64,000 nt of DNA. Origin: an uncultured bacterium (lineage in GTDB: Bacteria > Nitrospirota > Thermodesulfovibrionia > Thermodesulfovibrionales > Dissulfurispiraceae). Under the pieces are notes generated by a model, which was not told where the DNA came from, did not search any database, and was given only the letters and a program-made list of their open reading frames with translations. The stretch covers positions 1 to 64,000 of the forward strand of contig CALEDV010000025.1 of the NCBI GenBank assembly GCA_937949555.1, read 5' to 3'. The position numbers were made by a program, and so were the translations under genes. Every line of letters begins with the position of its first letter. The stretch's first letter is position 1. Of this stretch, positions 8,853 through 17,664 are shown piece by piece.

Positions 8853-9704
8853 CTAAAGCTTAAGCCCCTCGATTGCCTCACCTAAGCGCCTTAGATGTCC
8901 CTTCTCCTCTTCAATGATCTGTCCCATCAGCTCAATCACTGCCTTGTCTTGAGAGCCCTTTAGTATCTTTGAGTACAGGTCAAGGGAATTTATCTCTATC
9001 TGCATGGCGAGTTCCAAGATATTTATCGCTGGGTTTTTTGCCCTCTTGATAGCAGCTATGGCGTTACTTATGCTCGTGCCGCTTTCCATGAGGTCCTTGT
9101 GCTTTTCTAAGATGTCTTCTCTGAGCCTTGTCTCCCCTCCAGTAATCTTGTTGTAAGCAGACATAAGGGTCTCTTTGTGGCGGGACTCGGCCGTTGCCAG
9201 TTGACTAAAGAGACCAACTACTGCCTTATCTGCCTTATCGATTAGCCCTTCAACCTCTTTATAGAAGCGCCCAGTGCCGTCTTCCAATGCCCATCCAATA
9301 GTAACGAGCTCCTCTAAGGTAGTAGCATCTTGCAACAGGAAAAGTCCTGCATCGTAAGCCCCTTGGGCCTCAAGCCCTTCCCATGCATTGATGCCCCCAC
9401 TCATGGAATAGACCTCTTGAAAGCCCACACCCTTTAAGAAAGAGGCAGCAGAGTAGCTCCTCTGTCCAGACCTACAGTATGAGATAATTGGCAGGTCGGT
9501 GCTCAACTCTGAGACCCTGTCAGGGAGTTCTGGCAGGGGAATAAGCACGGCACCTGGTATGTGTGCCTCTTCATACTCCTTTGGTTGTCTGACATCGAGT
9601 AAGGTATAAGACTCAATAGGATTGTTCTGAAAATAAAGCTCTGCCTCATCAGGAGAGAGTATCTTAACTGCATTAAAGGCATCGTTGATGTTCATGTTAT
9701 TCAA
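8853..9704 (-). CDS. Rhodanese domain fused to rubrerythrin/ferritin-like domain
   Basis: N-term YTLLDVRQPKEYEEAHIPGA…IISYCRSGQRS; C-term ferritin-like ESRHKETL…EIEINSLDLY…EEEKGHLRRL. Confidence 0.85.
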   Translation of the reverse strand: MNNMNINDAFNAVKILSPDEAELYFQNNPIESYTLLDVRQPKEYEEAHIPGAVLIPLPELPDRVSELSTDLPIISYCRSGQRSYSAASFLKGVGFQEVYSMSGGINAWEGLEAQGAYDAGLFLLQDATTLEELVTIGWALEDGTGRFYKEVEGLIDKADKAVVGLFSQLATAESRHKETLMSAYNKITGGETRLREDILEKHKDLMESGTSISNAIAAIKRAKNPAINILELAMQIEINSLDLYSKILKGSQDKAVIELMGQIIEEEKGHLRRLGEAIEGLKL

Positions 9705-9755
9705 ATCCTTTGATCAACCCTTAAGGCCACTAATCAGAGCTATAACAGAGTTGTA

Positions 9756-9796
9756 ACAAAAAAACAGAGGAAACATACCGTCTCCCCTGTTTTTTT
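9756..9796 (-). terminator. Rho-independent terminator downstream of SOD gene
   Basis: Minus strand AACAGGGGAGACGGTATGTTTCCTCTGTTTTTTT: stem followed by a T-run. Confidence 0.65.
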
Positions 9797-9856
9797 ATAA
9801 GTCATTTCTGTGGTGATTAATGGCATTAATGGGGCTGAAAGAGGATGCATATGGAG

Positions 9857-10432
9857 TTACTTAAGCCTTGCCTCCACTGCATCACTGTTAATATTTTTAA
9901 AGAAGGCCTCAATATAGTCAGGTCGCTTAAGCCCATAGTCAATCATAAAGGCATGTTCAAAGACATCCAAGATCAATATGGGATTACATCCTGCAGGATG
10001 GGCCACATCGTGCTCGTTTATCCAGCAATTAAATAGCTTGCCACTGCTTGTGTCTTGATACAGCACTGCCCAACCTATACCCCTCATGGCGCCTGTGGCC
10101 CTGAAGTCCTTCTCCCACTCATCATAGCTGCCAAAGGCCTCGGCCAATTTCTTTGCGAGCTTGCCCTCTTTGTGCATGCCCTTGCCCCCGAGATTTTCAA
10201 AGTAATACTCATGGAGCCTCATACCGTTAAACTCCCAACCAAATCTCCTCTTCAGCTCAGCGTACTCTGGTGTAGATGCCTTTCCATCCTTTAGCATCTG
10301 GGTTAGGGTATCCATCACCTTGTTAGTGTTTGTGACATAGCCCTGATAGAGGGTAAAGTGATTCTTCAGAAGGGTCTCACTAAAGCCCTCCATGCCAATT
10401 AGCTTCGAATAGTCCTTTGCCGTGTAAGACAT
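9857..10432 (-). CDS. sodB: Superoxide dismutase, Fe/Mn family
   Basis: NHFTLYQGYVTNTNK; EYYFENLGG; GIGWAVLYQD; DVFEHAFMIDYGLKRPDYIEAFFKNIN. Confidence 0.92.
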   Translation of the reverse strand: MSYTAKDYSKLIGMEGFSETLLKNHFTLYQGYVTNTNKVMDTLTQMLKDGKASTPEYAELKRRFGWEFNGMRLHEYYFENLGGKGMHKEGKLAKKLAEAFGSYDEWEKDFRATGAMRGIGWAVLYQDTSSGKLFNCWINEHDVAHPAGCNPILILDVFEHAFMIDYGLKRPDYIEAFFKNINSDAVEARLK

Positions 10433-10524
10433 AGAAACCTCCTTGTGTCATGATTAGTAATGCAATTATAGCCTATAAACTGGGATTTTTGCCAAAAACC
10501 TTGCCCCATGTTAGTATAATTGCC

Positions 10525-11307
10525 ATGCTCAGCTATCCAAATATAGACCCTGAGATAGTCAGGTTAGGTCCCCTTGCCATCAGATGGTATGGGATTATGT
10601 ATCTACTGGGTTTTGCATCTGCCTATCTACTCATCCGCTATCAGATAAGAGAAAAGAGGATGTCCGTTGGTAAAGACTTTATAGAATCACTATTTTCATA
10701 CCTTATACTTGGTTTGTTGATCGGTGCAAGGATGGGTTATGTGGTCTTCTACAATCTTTCTTATTACCTACAACATCCCCTCGATATCTTTGCCCTTTGG
10801 CATGGGGGGATGTCCTTTCACGGGGGGCTTATAGGATCTATACTCGCTGGCTATCTCTTTTGCAAGAAATATAAGGCCAACTTCTGGCAGATGGCAGACA
10901 TGGTGATCGTTACTGCCCCTATCGGCTTAGGCCTTGGGAGGCTTGGCAACTTTATCAATGCAGAGCTCTACGGTAGGGTCACCGACTTGCCCATAGCTAT
11001 GATATTCCCCACAGACCCCCAGAGACTCCCCCGCCATCCCTCACAGCTCTATGAGTTTGTGTTCGAGGGCCTGGCGCTATTTCTTATCCTCTGGAATCTT
11101 CGCAATAGAGGACTCAGGCCGGGACTGCTAACAGCGCTCTTTATTGGGCTCTATGGTGTCTTTAGGTTTATATTGGAATTCTTCAGAGAGCCCGATAGCC
11201 ATATTGGATACTTCTTTGGCCTTCTAACCCTCGGCCAATTACTGTGTTTGGCTATGATTATTACAGCCCTGTTTGTATATTACCTTAAAAAGGATAAAGT
11301 CACTTGA
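10525..11307 (+). CDS. lgt: Prolipoprotein diacylglyceryl transferase
   Basis: IRWYGIMYLLGF; WHGGMSFHGGLIG; GLGLGRLGNFINAELYGR; RHPSQLYE. Confidence 0.95.
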   Translation: MLSYPNIDPEIVRLGPLAIRWYGIMYLLGFASAYLLIRYQIREKRMSVGKDFIESLFSYLILGLLIGARMGYVVFYNLSYYLQHPLDIFALWHGGMSFHGGLIGSILAGYLFCKKYKANFWQMADMVIVTAPIGLGLGRLGNFINAELYGRVTDLPIAMIFPTDPQRLPRHPSQLYEFVFEGLALFLILWNLRNRGLRPGLLTALFIGLYGVFRFILEFFREPDSHIGYFFGLLTLGQLLCLAMIITALFVYYLKKDKVT

Positions 11308-11540
11308 CCACCTACTTTGCTTGCACAGGTAATGTATGTTGATACTCTGAAGGAGGCCTCTTTACATGCAGAAATGAGGGAAAAGGTGGGTAAACTTTAC
11401 AGTTCCTTACAAAAGTAGCCCTAAAAAACGGCAAGACCCTTTAACAGGCCTTGCCCTTTGCTTTGATAGTCTTAATATCCTACTGAGACTACTTAAACCG
11501 ACTGAGCAGATTATGTGCCCAGTTTATCCCCTAAAACCTA

Positions 11541-11903
11541 TTACTTTACCAACCCCAATACTTTAGCCATGAACTCAAGGGCATTTTGGTTTAAAAATAT
11601 TACTGTGAAAAACAGAATGATAAACATGATGGTAAACTTGCGGTCAAGCTCTATCTTGATAGTCTGCATCTCTTGACGAATAGTGTCTATTCTGCCTTCA
11701 AGCCTTGCGATATCTGCCTTTGAGGCAAGCTCCTTTGTAAGCTCGTCCTTTAACTCTAATTTCTTTTGAAGGGCAACAGCCTCAGCCTTTTTCTCAATAA
11801 TCTCAAGCCCTATCTCTATTGCCTGAGCAATCTTACGCCCCTCTTCTCTTCCGAGCTTGTCCTCAAGTATCTGCAATATGTCCATTGTTATCGCCTGTGC
11901 CAT
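11541..11903 (-). CDS. Hypothetical coiled-coil protein with C-terminal TM helix
   Basis: Charged coiled-coil (ELASKADIARLEGRIDTIRQEMQTIKIELDRK) then TM IMFIILFFTVIFL. Confidence 0.6.
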   Translation of the reverse strand: MAQAITMDILQILEDKLGREEGRKIAQAIEIGLEIIEKKAEAVALQKKLELKDELTKELASKADIARLEGRIDTIRQEMQTIKIELDRKFTIMFIILFFTVIFLNQNALEFMAKVLGLVK

Positions 11904-11958
11904 GACGCCTAAAAATTACATAAAGTCAATTGTTTTGTCAAGACCCCAAATTGCCCCT

Positions 11959-12158
11959 TAAATTGCCGATAGGAGTAAGAGGGTGTGCCGAAAAGGCCCT
12001 TTTGCGACACCGCCTTGTAAGACCTCTTACACCCTAAAGACAGGGATTAGGAAAATCCAGGAAAACAAAAGTCCGGCAAAGGGATTGGAGCCCTCGACCT
12101 AAATATTCTGCTTCGCTATCGAATCCTCGATTAACGAGGAGGCGATAGGGGCAATTCA
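11959..12158 (+). repeat. Dispersed MITE-like repeat, variant sharing only the left module
   Basis: aattgccgatagg…gtgccgaaaaggcccttttgcgacaccgccttgtaagacctcttacaccctaaagaca matches the left halves of 15331-15545 and 62031-62240(rc); right end gcgataggggcaatt. Confidence 0.7.
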
Positions 12159-12176
12159 CATTTAAGGAAAAAGTGG

Positions 12177-14846
12177 TCATTTCTGAAGGCCGCAACACTT
12201 CTTGTACTTCTTGCCGCTGCCACAGGGACAGGGGTCATTCCTACCTACTTTTTTATCCCGTTGGACAGGCCCCTGTGATGACTCTGGTGGTCTATTAAAT
12301 ACAAGCCTCTGCTGTGTCCTTGCCCTCACCTCAGCCTCAGACTCTACCTTGACCTGTATCTTAAAGAGCCTTGATAAAACCTCAGAGGCTATCCTGTCAG
12401 ACAGTCCTGAAAAAAGATTGAAGGCCTCTTTTTTGTACTCCACTAAAGGGTCTCTCTGGGCATAGCCCCTTAATCCGATACCCTCTTTAATATGGTCTAT
12501 TGCAAGCAGATGGTTTTTCCATTGGGTATCGATAACTTGGAGAAAAACCATCTTTTCAATATATCGCATAAACTCTACGCCCGCCTCCTGCTCCTTCTTC
12601 TCATAAGCATTTCTTAGGGCGGACATTATTGAGTCCTGAAGTTCCTCTAAGGATTTGAAATCAGGAGGCACTGTTATCTCCACCCCAAAGACACCAAATA
12701 TGGAATCCTTCAGACCCTCAAGGTCCCATTCTGTATGGTGCTGCTCCTCGGGGCAATAGACATCTATAAATTCTTCTATTTGTCCGGCTGCCATCTCAAA
12801 CAACCTCTCCTTCATAGAGGGGTTTAGCAGTGCTTCCTTCCTAAAGGAGTATATCTCCAGGCGCTGTTTGTTCATCACATCATCATATTCAAGCAGGTGT
12901 TTTCTGATGTCAAAGTTGTGCGCCTCAACCCTCTTCTGTGAGTTCTCAATGGCCCTGCTGACCATCTTGTTTTCAATAGGTATGCTCTCGTCCATCTTAA
13001 GGGCATTCATCAGGCTGTTGATCTTGTCAGAACCAAAGATACGCATCAGGTCGTCTTCTAAGGATAGATAAAACCTCGATGACCCGGGGTCTCCCTGTCT
13101 GCCTGAGCGCCCCCTTAACTGGTTGTCAATCCTGCGGGCCTCATGCCTCTCGGTGCCTATAATATGCAGCCCACCAGCAGCCAGCACCAGTTCCTTTTCT
13201 TTGGCACACTGCTCTGTTGCCTTTTGTAAGGCCTCTTCATAGTCCTGTTCTGTGTATGAATCCAAAGAAGAGAGCATCTCCCTGGCAATGCCCTCAGGGT
13301 TGCCACCAAGCACTATATCTGTGCCTCTGCCAGCCATGTTTGTGGCTATTGTGACAGCACCGTATCTACCTGCCTGGGCCACTATCTCGGCCTCTCGCTC
13401 GTGATACTTTGCATTGAGCACCGAGTGCCTCAGGCCCCTCTTCTTCAACATATGGCTCAACATCTCAGACTTCTCAATAGATGTGGTGCCCACCAGTATG
13501 GGTTGCCCCTTTTTGTTGAGCTCCTGGATCTCATTGATGATGGCCTCATACTTTGCCCTCTCAGTCTTATAAACCACATCTGGGAAGTCTTTTCTGATCA
13601 TAGGCTTGTTTGTAGGTATTACGAGCACCTCAAGGTTGTATATCTGAGCAAATTCCTGCGCCTCTGTATCTGCAGTGCCTGTCATGCCTGCAAGCTTCTT
13701 GTACATCCTGAAATAGTTTTGGAAGGTAATAGTGGCAAGGGTCTGGTTTTCGCTCTCGATCTTGACATTCTCCTTTGCCTCGATTGCTTGATGCAACCCA
13801 TCACTCCACCGCCTGCCGGGCATAAGCCTGCCTGTGAATTCATCTACTATTATCACCTCTCCGTCCTTGACCATATAGTCAACATCCTTCTTAAAGAGGT
13901 AATGGGCACGAAGGGCCTGCAGCACATGATGCACAAGCTCTATGTTTGAGGGATCATAGAGATTGGTGACCGCAAGCAGACGCTCTACCTTTGCGCTACC
14001 TGATTCAGTGAGTATCACATTCTTGAGCTTCTCATCGACCTTGAAGTCCGTCTCGTTTTTCAGATAGGGGATAATTTTATTGATTCGGTAATACTTGTCT
14101 GTAGAGTCTTCAGAGGGACCAGATATAATCAGTGGTGTCCTCGCCTCATCGATCAGGATGCTGTCAACCTCATCAACAATGGCGTAGTTGAGCTCACGCT
14201 GGGCAAACTCAGAGAGGTCATACTTCATGTTGTCCCTGAGGTAATCAAAGCCAAACTCGTTGTTTGTCCCGTATGTCACATCGGCATGGTAGGCGTCCCT
14301 CTTGGTGCAAGGTCGTAGGTGATTGAATCGCTTGTCTTGAGACTTATAGGTGGCATCATAGATAAAGGAGTTGTCGTGCTGGATGACCCCAACCTTCAGG
14401 CCCATAAAGTCATACAGGGGCCCCATCCATTGGGCATCCCTCTTTGCAAGATAGTCGTTTACCGTTACCACGTGTACACCCTTGCCCTCAAGGGCATTGA
14501 GGTATACAGCGAGGGTCGCCACAAGGGTCTTGCCCTCGCCTGTCTTCATCTCTGCTATCTTGCCCTCGTGAAGGGCTATTCCTCCAATGAGCTGGGCGTC
14601 AAAGTGACGCATGTTGAGCCTTCGCCTCGATGCCTCACGAATGGTTGCAAAGGCCTCAGGTAGGATGTCATCGAGCGTTCTACCATTGGCTAATCGTTCT
14701 TTAAACTCAATAGTCTTGTGTTGAAGCTGTTCATCCGATAAGGCCGCGATAGAAGGCTCAAGGGCATTTATCTCATCAACCCTTGTCACAAGCCTCTTTA
14801 GCTCCCTCTCGTTCTTTGTGCCAAAGAGCTTATTGATAAAACCCAT
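12177..14846 (-). CDS. secA: Preprotein translocase subunit SecA
   Basis: [64 protein letters not shown]-terminal [20 protein letters not shown] at 14846 (MGFINK) favoured. Confidence 0.97.
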   Translation of the reverse strand: MGFINKLFGTKNERELKRLVTRVDEINALEPSIAALSDEQLQHKTIEFKERLANGRTLDDILPEAFATIREASRRRLNMRHFDAQLIGGIALHEGKIAEMKTGEGKTLVATLAVYLNALEGKGVHVVTVNDYLAKRDAQWMGPLYDFMGLKVGVIQHDNSFIYDATYKSQDKRFNHLRPCTKRDAYHADVTYGTNNEFGFDYLRDNMKYDLSEFAQRELNYAIVDEVDSILIDEARTPLIISGPSEDSTDKYYRINKIIPYLKNETDFKVDEKLKNVILTESGSAKVERLLAVTNLYDPSNIELVHHVLQALRAHYLFKKDVDYMVKDGEVIIVDEFTGRLMPGRRWSDGLHQAIEAKENVKIESENQTLATITFQNYFRMYKKLAGMTGTADTEAQEFAQIYNLEVLVIPTNKPMIRKDFPDVVYKTERAKYEAIINEIQELNKKGQPILVGTTSIEKSEMLSHMLKKRGLRHSVLNAKYHEREAEIVAQAGRYGAVTIATNMAGRGTDIVLGGNPEGIAREMLSSLDSYTEQDYEEALQKATEQCAKEKELVLAAGGLHIIGTERHEARRIDNQLRGRSGRQGDPGSSRFYLSLEDDLMRIFGSDKINSLMNALKMDESIPIENKMVSRAIENSQKRVEAHNFDIRKHLLEYDDVMNKQRLEIYSFRKEALLNPSMKERLFEMAAGQIEEFIDVYCPEEQHHTEWDLEGLKDSIFGVFGVEITVPPDFKSLEELQDSIMSALRNAYEKKEQEAGVEFMRYIEKMVFLQVIDTQWKNHLLAIDHIKEGIGLRGYAQRDPLVEYKKEAFNLFSGLSDRIASEVLSRLFKIQVKVESEAEVRARTQQRLVFNRPPESSQGPVQRDKKVGRNDPCPCGSGKKYKKCCGLQK

Positions 14847-14884
14847 TATTGCCATTTAATTGAATTAACCCATCCTTTCAATCG

Positions 14885-15190
14885 TTATCTTTTAAACACA
14901 CCAAAGAGCTTATCAAGCCCCCCTTTTTCGAGCCTTGAGACGGCATCGAGTTCACCAGCATCAAGCCAGATACCTTCGCAGGCTGAGCACTTGTCAACCT
15001 TTATGTTCTTGTAATCTATCTCTATCAAGTCCATGCCACATTTAGGGCACTTCATGTAGTGCAGTTCCTTGAGCCTCTTCTTTTCGACATCGGCTATCTG
15101 TTTCTGTTTTTCCTCCTCGATCTTTTTCTGCTTCTCATACTCAAGGCGTGCAAAATACTCCTCTTCCTGTTCACTTGGCTTCTTACTCAT
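14885..15190 (-). CDS. zf-TFIIB domain protein
   Basis: MKCPKCGMDLIEIDYKNIKVDKCSACEGIWLDAGELDAV. Confidence 0.85.
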   Translation of the reverse strand: MSKKPSEQEEEYFARLEYEKQKKIEEEKQKQIADVEKKRLKELHYMKCPKCGMDLIEIDYKNIKVDKCSACEGIWLDAGELDAVSRLEKGGLDKLFGVFKR

Positions 15191-15330
15191 CTTGAAAGAC
15201 CTCCTTTTTATTGATTACATGAATATGCCGGTTTGCCTGGCATAGTTATATTGCATTGTAATAAGGAGAAGCATTGTATATGTAACAGCTAATATATAAA
15301 CACATAATGCTAAAGAGGGGCAAGACTTCC

Positions 15331-15545
15331 CAAAATTGCCGATAAAAAAAGGGGGGTATGCCGAAAAGGCTTTATTGCGACACCTATTTGTAAGACCTCT
15401 TACGCTCTAAAAACAATGCAAATGTATTCACCCAAGGGCAACCTTAAAATTAGGGTGGCTCTCTTTAGATAGTCTTGTCGCGGTATAAAGGCTTTGAGGC
15501 ATGCCCCCCTTTATTTGTTATCAATTCCTAAGGGCAATCTTGGGA
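15331..15545 (+). repeat. Dispersed MITE-like repeat, subfamily 1, full-length
   Basis: Aligns end to end with the reverse complement of 62031-62240: attgccgata…gtatgccgaaaaggctttattgcgacacctatttgtaagacctcttac…ttcacccaagggcaacc…tataaaggctttgaggcatgcccc…aattcctaagggcaat. Confidence 0.9.
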
Positions 15546-15557
15546 TGTAGGACGTCC

Positions 15558-17612
15558 TTATACTTGTCTGGACAAGCCTTTATCTTTTGCCAGTTTATAG
15601 ATAACCTCCATAAGTCTATCTGCCTTGATAGGTTTGCTGATATGCTCATCCATGCCTGCTTCAAGGCATCTTTGCATGTCTTCTTTGAGGGCAAAGGCAG
15701 TGACGGCAATAATGGGTATATCGGGGTCAAAGGGCCCTGATTTAGAGGCCCTAATACGTCTGGTTGCCTCAAGGCCGTCCATATCTGGCATCTGTACATC
15801 CATGAGGATTATGTCAAAGTGCTCCCTCTGAAGCCTTGCAAGGACCTCGTGGCCATTTTCTGCAATGGCAAAATCAAAGCCCCTCTTTTTCAAGATAAGG
15901 GAGATTATGTTTTGGTTCATCTTGTCATCCTCCGCAACGAGGACACTTATCCCTGTGGCCTGTCCCTCAGGTCCTATGGCCCCTTGGGTTTCATTTAATC
16001 CAACAGGGGATTTATCTTTGTGGCATTCCCTTGAACTATAGCCAATTACTCCGTGACTTATCTCTTGGGTTGCTTGGTCATGATAGAGCTCAAAAAGGGC
16101 GGTAAAATAAAAGGAGCTGCCTATGTTCGGCTCACTCTCGACCCATATGGTACCATCCATCAACTTCACTATCTCCTTGCATATAGTAAGTCCAAGCCCT
16201 GTGCCTCCATATCTCCTTGTAATAGAATCATCAGCCTGGGTAAAGGAATCAAATACCTTCTCCTGCAAGGCATAGGGTATGCCAATACCTGTGTCTTTTA
16301 CACAAAACAGCAACATGACCTTGTCCTTCAAGGGGTCCTTGAGGGTCACGAAGGAGGTGCCCTCTTTGCTGACCTGTCCAGACCTGACCTTTCTCACTAT
16401 GACCTTGATCTCCCCTTTATGGGTAAACTTTATGGCATTGCCGATAAGGTTATAAAAGACCTGCTTTAATCTAAGTGGGTCACCCTTGAGAGATACAGGC
16501 ACATCTTGCTCTATATCCTTAGTGAGGGCAATCCCCTTTTTGAGGGCCTGACTGTAAAAGAGCGAAAGGTTTTCGTCAACTAACCCATCGAGATAAAAGT
16601 GTACCTTTTCAAGCTCTATCTTGCCTGACTCAATCTTTGAGAGGTCTAATATGTCATTTATGATGCGCAAAAGGGACTCTGCCGCACCCCTGATGGTATT
16701 TAGATATCCCTTTTGTTCAGCCGTAAGATCTGTCTCCATAATGATGTCTGTCATGCCCAGAATGGCGTTCATAGGGGTCCTTATCTCGTGGCTCATATTT
16801 GCAAGGAACAGGCTTTTAGCAACAGTGGCTGCCTCTGCCTTTTCTTTTGCCTCTCTTAGTTCGGTCTCCACGGTCTTTAATCTCGTAACATCAATCAGTA
16901 AGACCATATGGGCAGCGGTCTTCTGCCAATTTATAGATATACAGCGCATCTCAATCATCACAGGTAGAGAGCCCTGCACATCTATCCGAAACTCCTTTAT
17001 TATCCCAGGTGTAATTGTATAGGCGAAGTCCTTGCTCTGGAGGTCCTCAAACCTGACCCCCAATATCTTGAGGGCAGCAGTATTGGCAAAGAGCACCTTC
17101 TTGGTGTCTTGACTTACAATGATGACACCTATGGAGATACTATCAACAATGGATATCTTTTCATTAACATACTCGTGTATAACCTTCCTCTGCATTTCCC
17201 TTACAGTCCCTAACATGGTATTGAATTTTTCGGACAATAGGGCTATCTCGTCACTACCTTTAACAGGCACCAAGGCATCAAGATTGCCCCCTTCAATCTC
17301 TTCGATAGTCTTTATGAGCCCATTTAGGGGATTCTTTATGAGCCTATGGAAAAACAACATTACAACCCCCACAGAGATAACTATCGAGCTGAGGGTAGAC
17401 AGGATAAAGAGCAGCCTATTGTTTGAAATGGTCTTTTTTATGCTTTCAGCGTAGTAAAAATGGATCTCATCGGAACCCTTTAAAATACTGAGGATGTTGT
17501 CCTCAACCATACTAAAGCTCAGATGAAATAGCAGACTAAGCACTATAAAAAGCCCTATAGAGGTTAAGAGGGCCATCTTTAAGCCGACCCCCATCTTTTG
17601 TCTTATCACCAT
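15558..17612 (-). CDS. Hybrid sensor histidine kinase (TM-HAMP-PAS-HisKA-HATPase-REC)
   Basis: MSHEIRTPMNAILGMTD, NLIGNAIKFTHKG, DTGIGIP, GGTGLGLTI, REC DIILMDVQMPDMDG. Confidence 0.93.
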   Translation of the reverse strand: MVIRQKMGVGLKMALLTSIGLFIVLSLLFHLSFSMVEDNILSILKGSDEIHFYYAESIKKTISNNRLLFILSTLSSIVISVGVVMLFFHRLIKNPLNGLIKTIEEIEGGNLDALVPVKGSDEIALLSEKFNTMLGTVREMQRKVIHEYVNEKISIVDSISIGVIIVSQDTKKVLFANTAALKILGVRFEDLQSKDFAYTITPGIIKEFRIDVQGSLPVMIEMRCISINWQKTAAHMVLLIDVTRLKTVETELREAKEKAEAATVAKSLFLANMSHEIRTPMNAILGMTDIIMETDLTAEQKGYLNTIRGAAESLLRIINDILDLSKIESGKIELEKVHFYLDGLVDENLSLFYSQALKKGIALTKDIEQDVPVSLKGDPLRLKQVFYNLIGNAIKFTHKGEIKVIVRKVRSGQVSKEGTSFVTLKDPLKDKVMLLFCVKDTGIGIPYALQEKVFDSFTQADDSITRRYGGTGLGLTICKEIVKLMDGTIWVESEPNIGSSFYFTALFELYHDQATQEISHGVIGYSSRECHKDKSPVGLNETQGAIGPEGQATGISVLVAEDDKMNQNIISLILKKRGFDFAIAENGHEVLARLQREHFDIILMDVQMPDMDGLEATRRIRASKSGPFDPDIPIIAVTAFALKEDMQRCLEAGMDEHISKPIKADRLMEVIYKLAKDKGLSRQV

Positions 17613-17664
17613 ATCTCTAACCTTTCTACAAATATGGGAAACTATAGGCCTTCTGGTACACCCT

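Noticed and set aside
11430-11460. GGCAAG…CTTGCC hairpin after lgt as terminator
   Set aside because: Short stem with only a mixed pyrimidine tail (CCTTTGCTTTG); too weak.
13401-13949. 182-aa plus-strand ORF antisense to secA
   Set aside because: Shadow ORF within a strongly conserved gene; low-complexity Leu/Cys/His composition.
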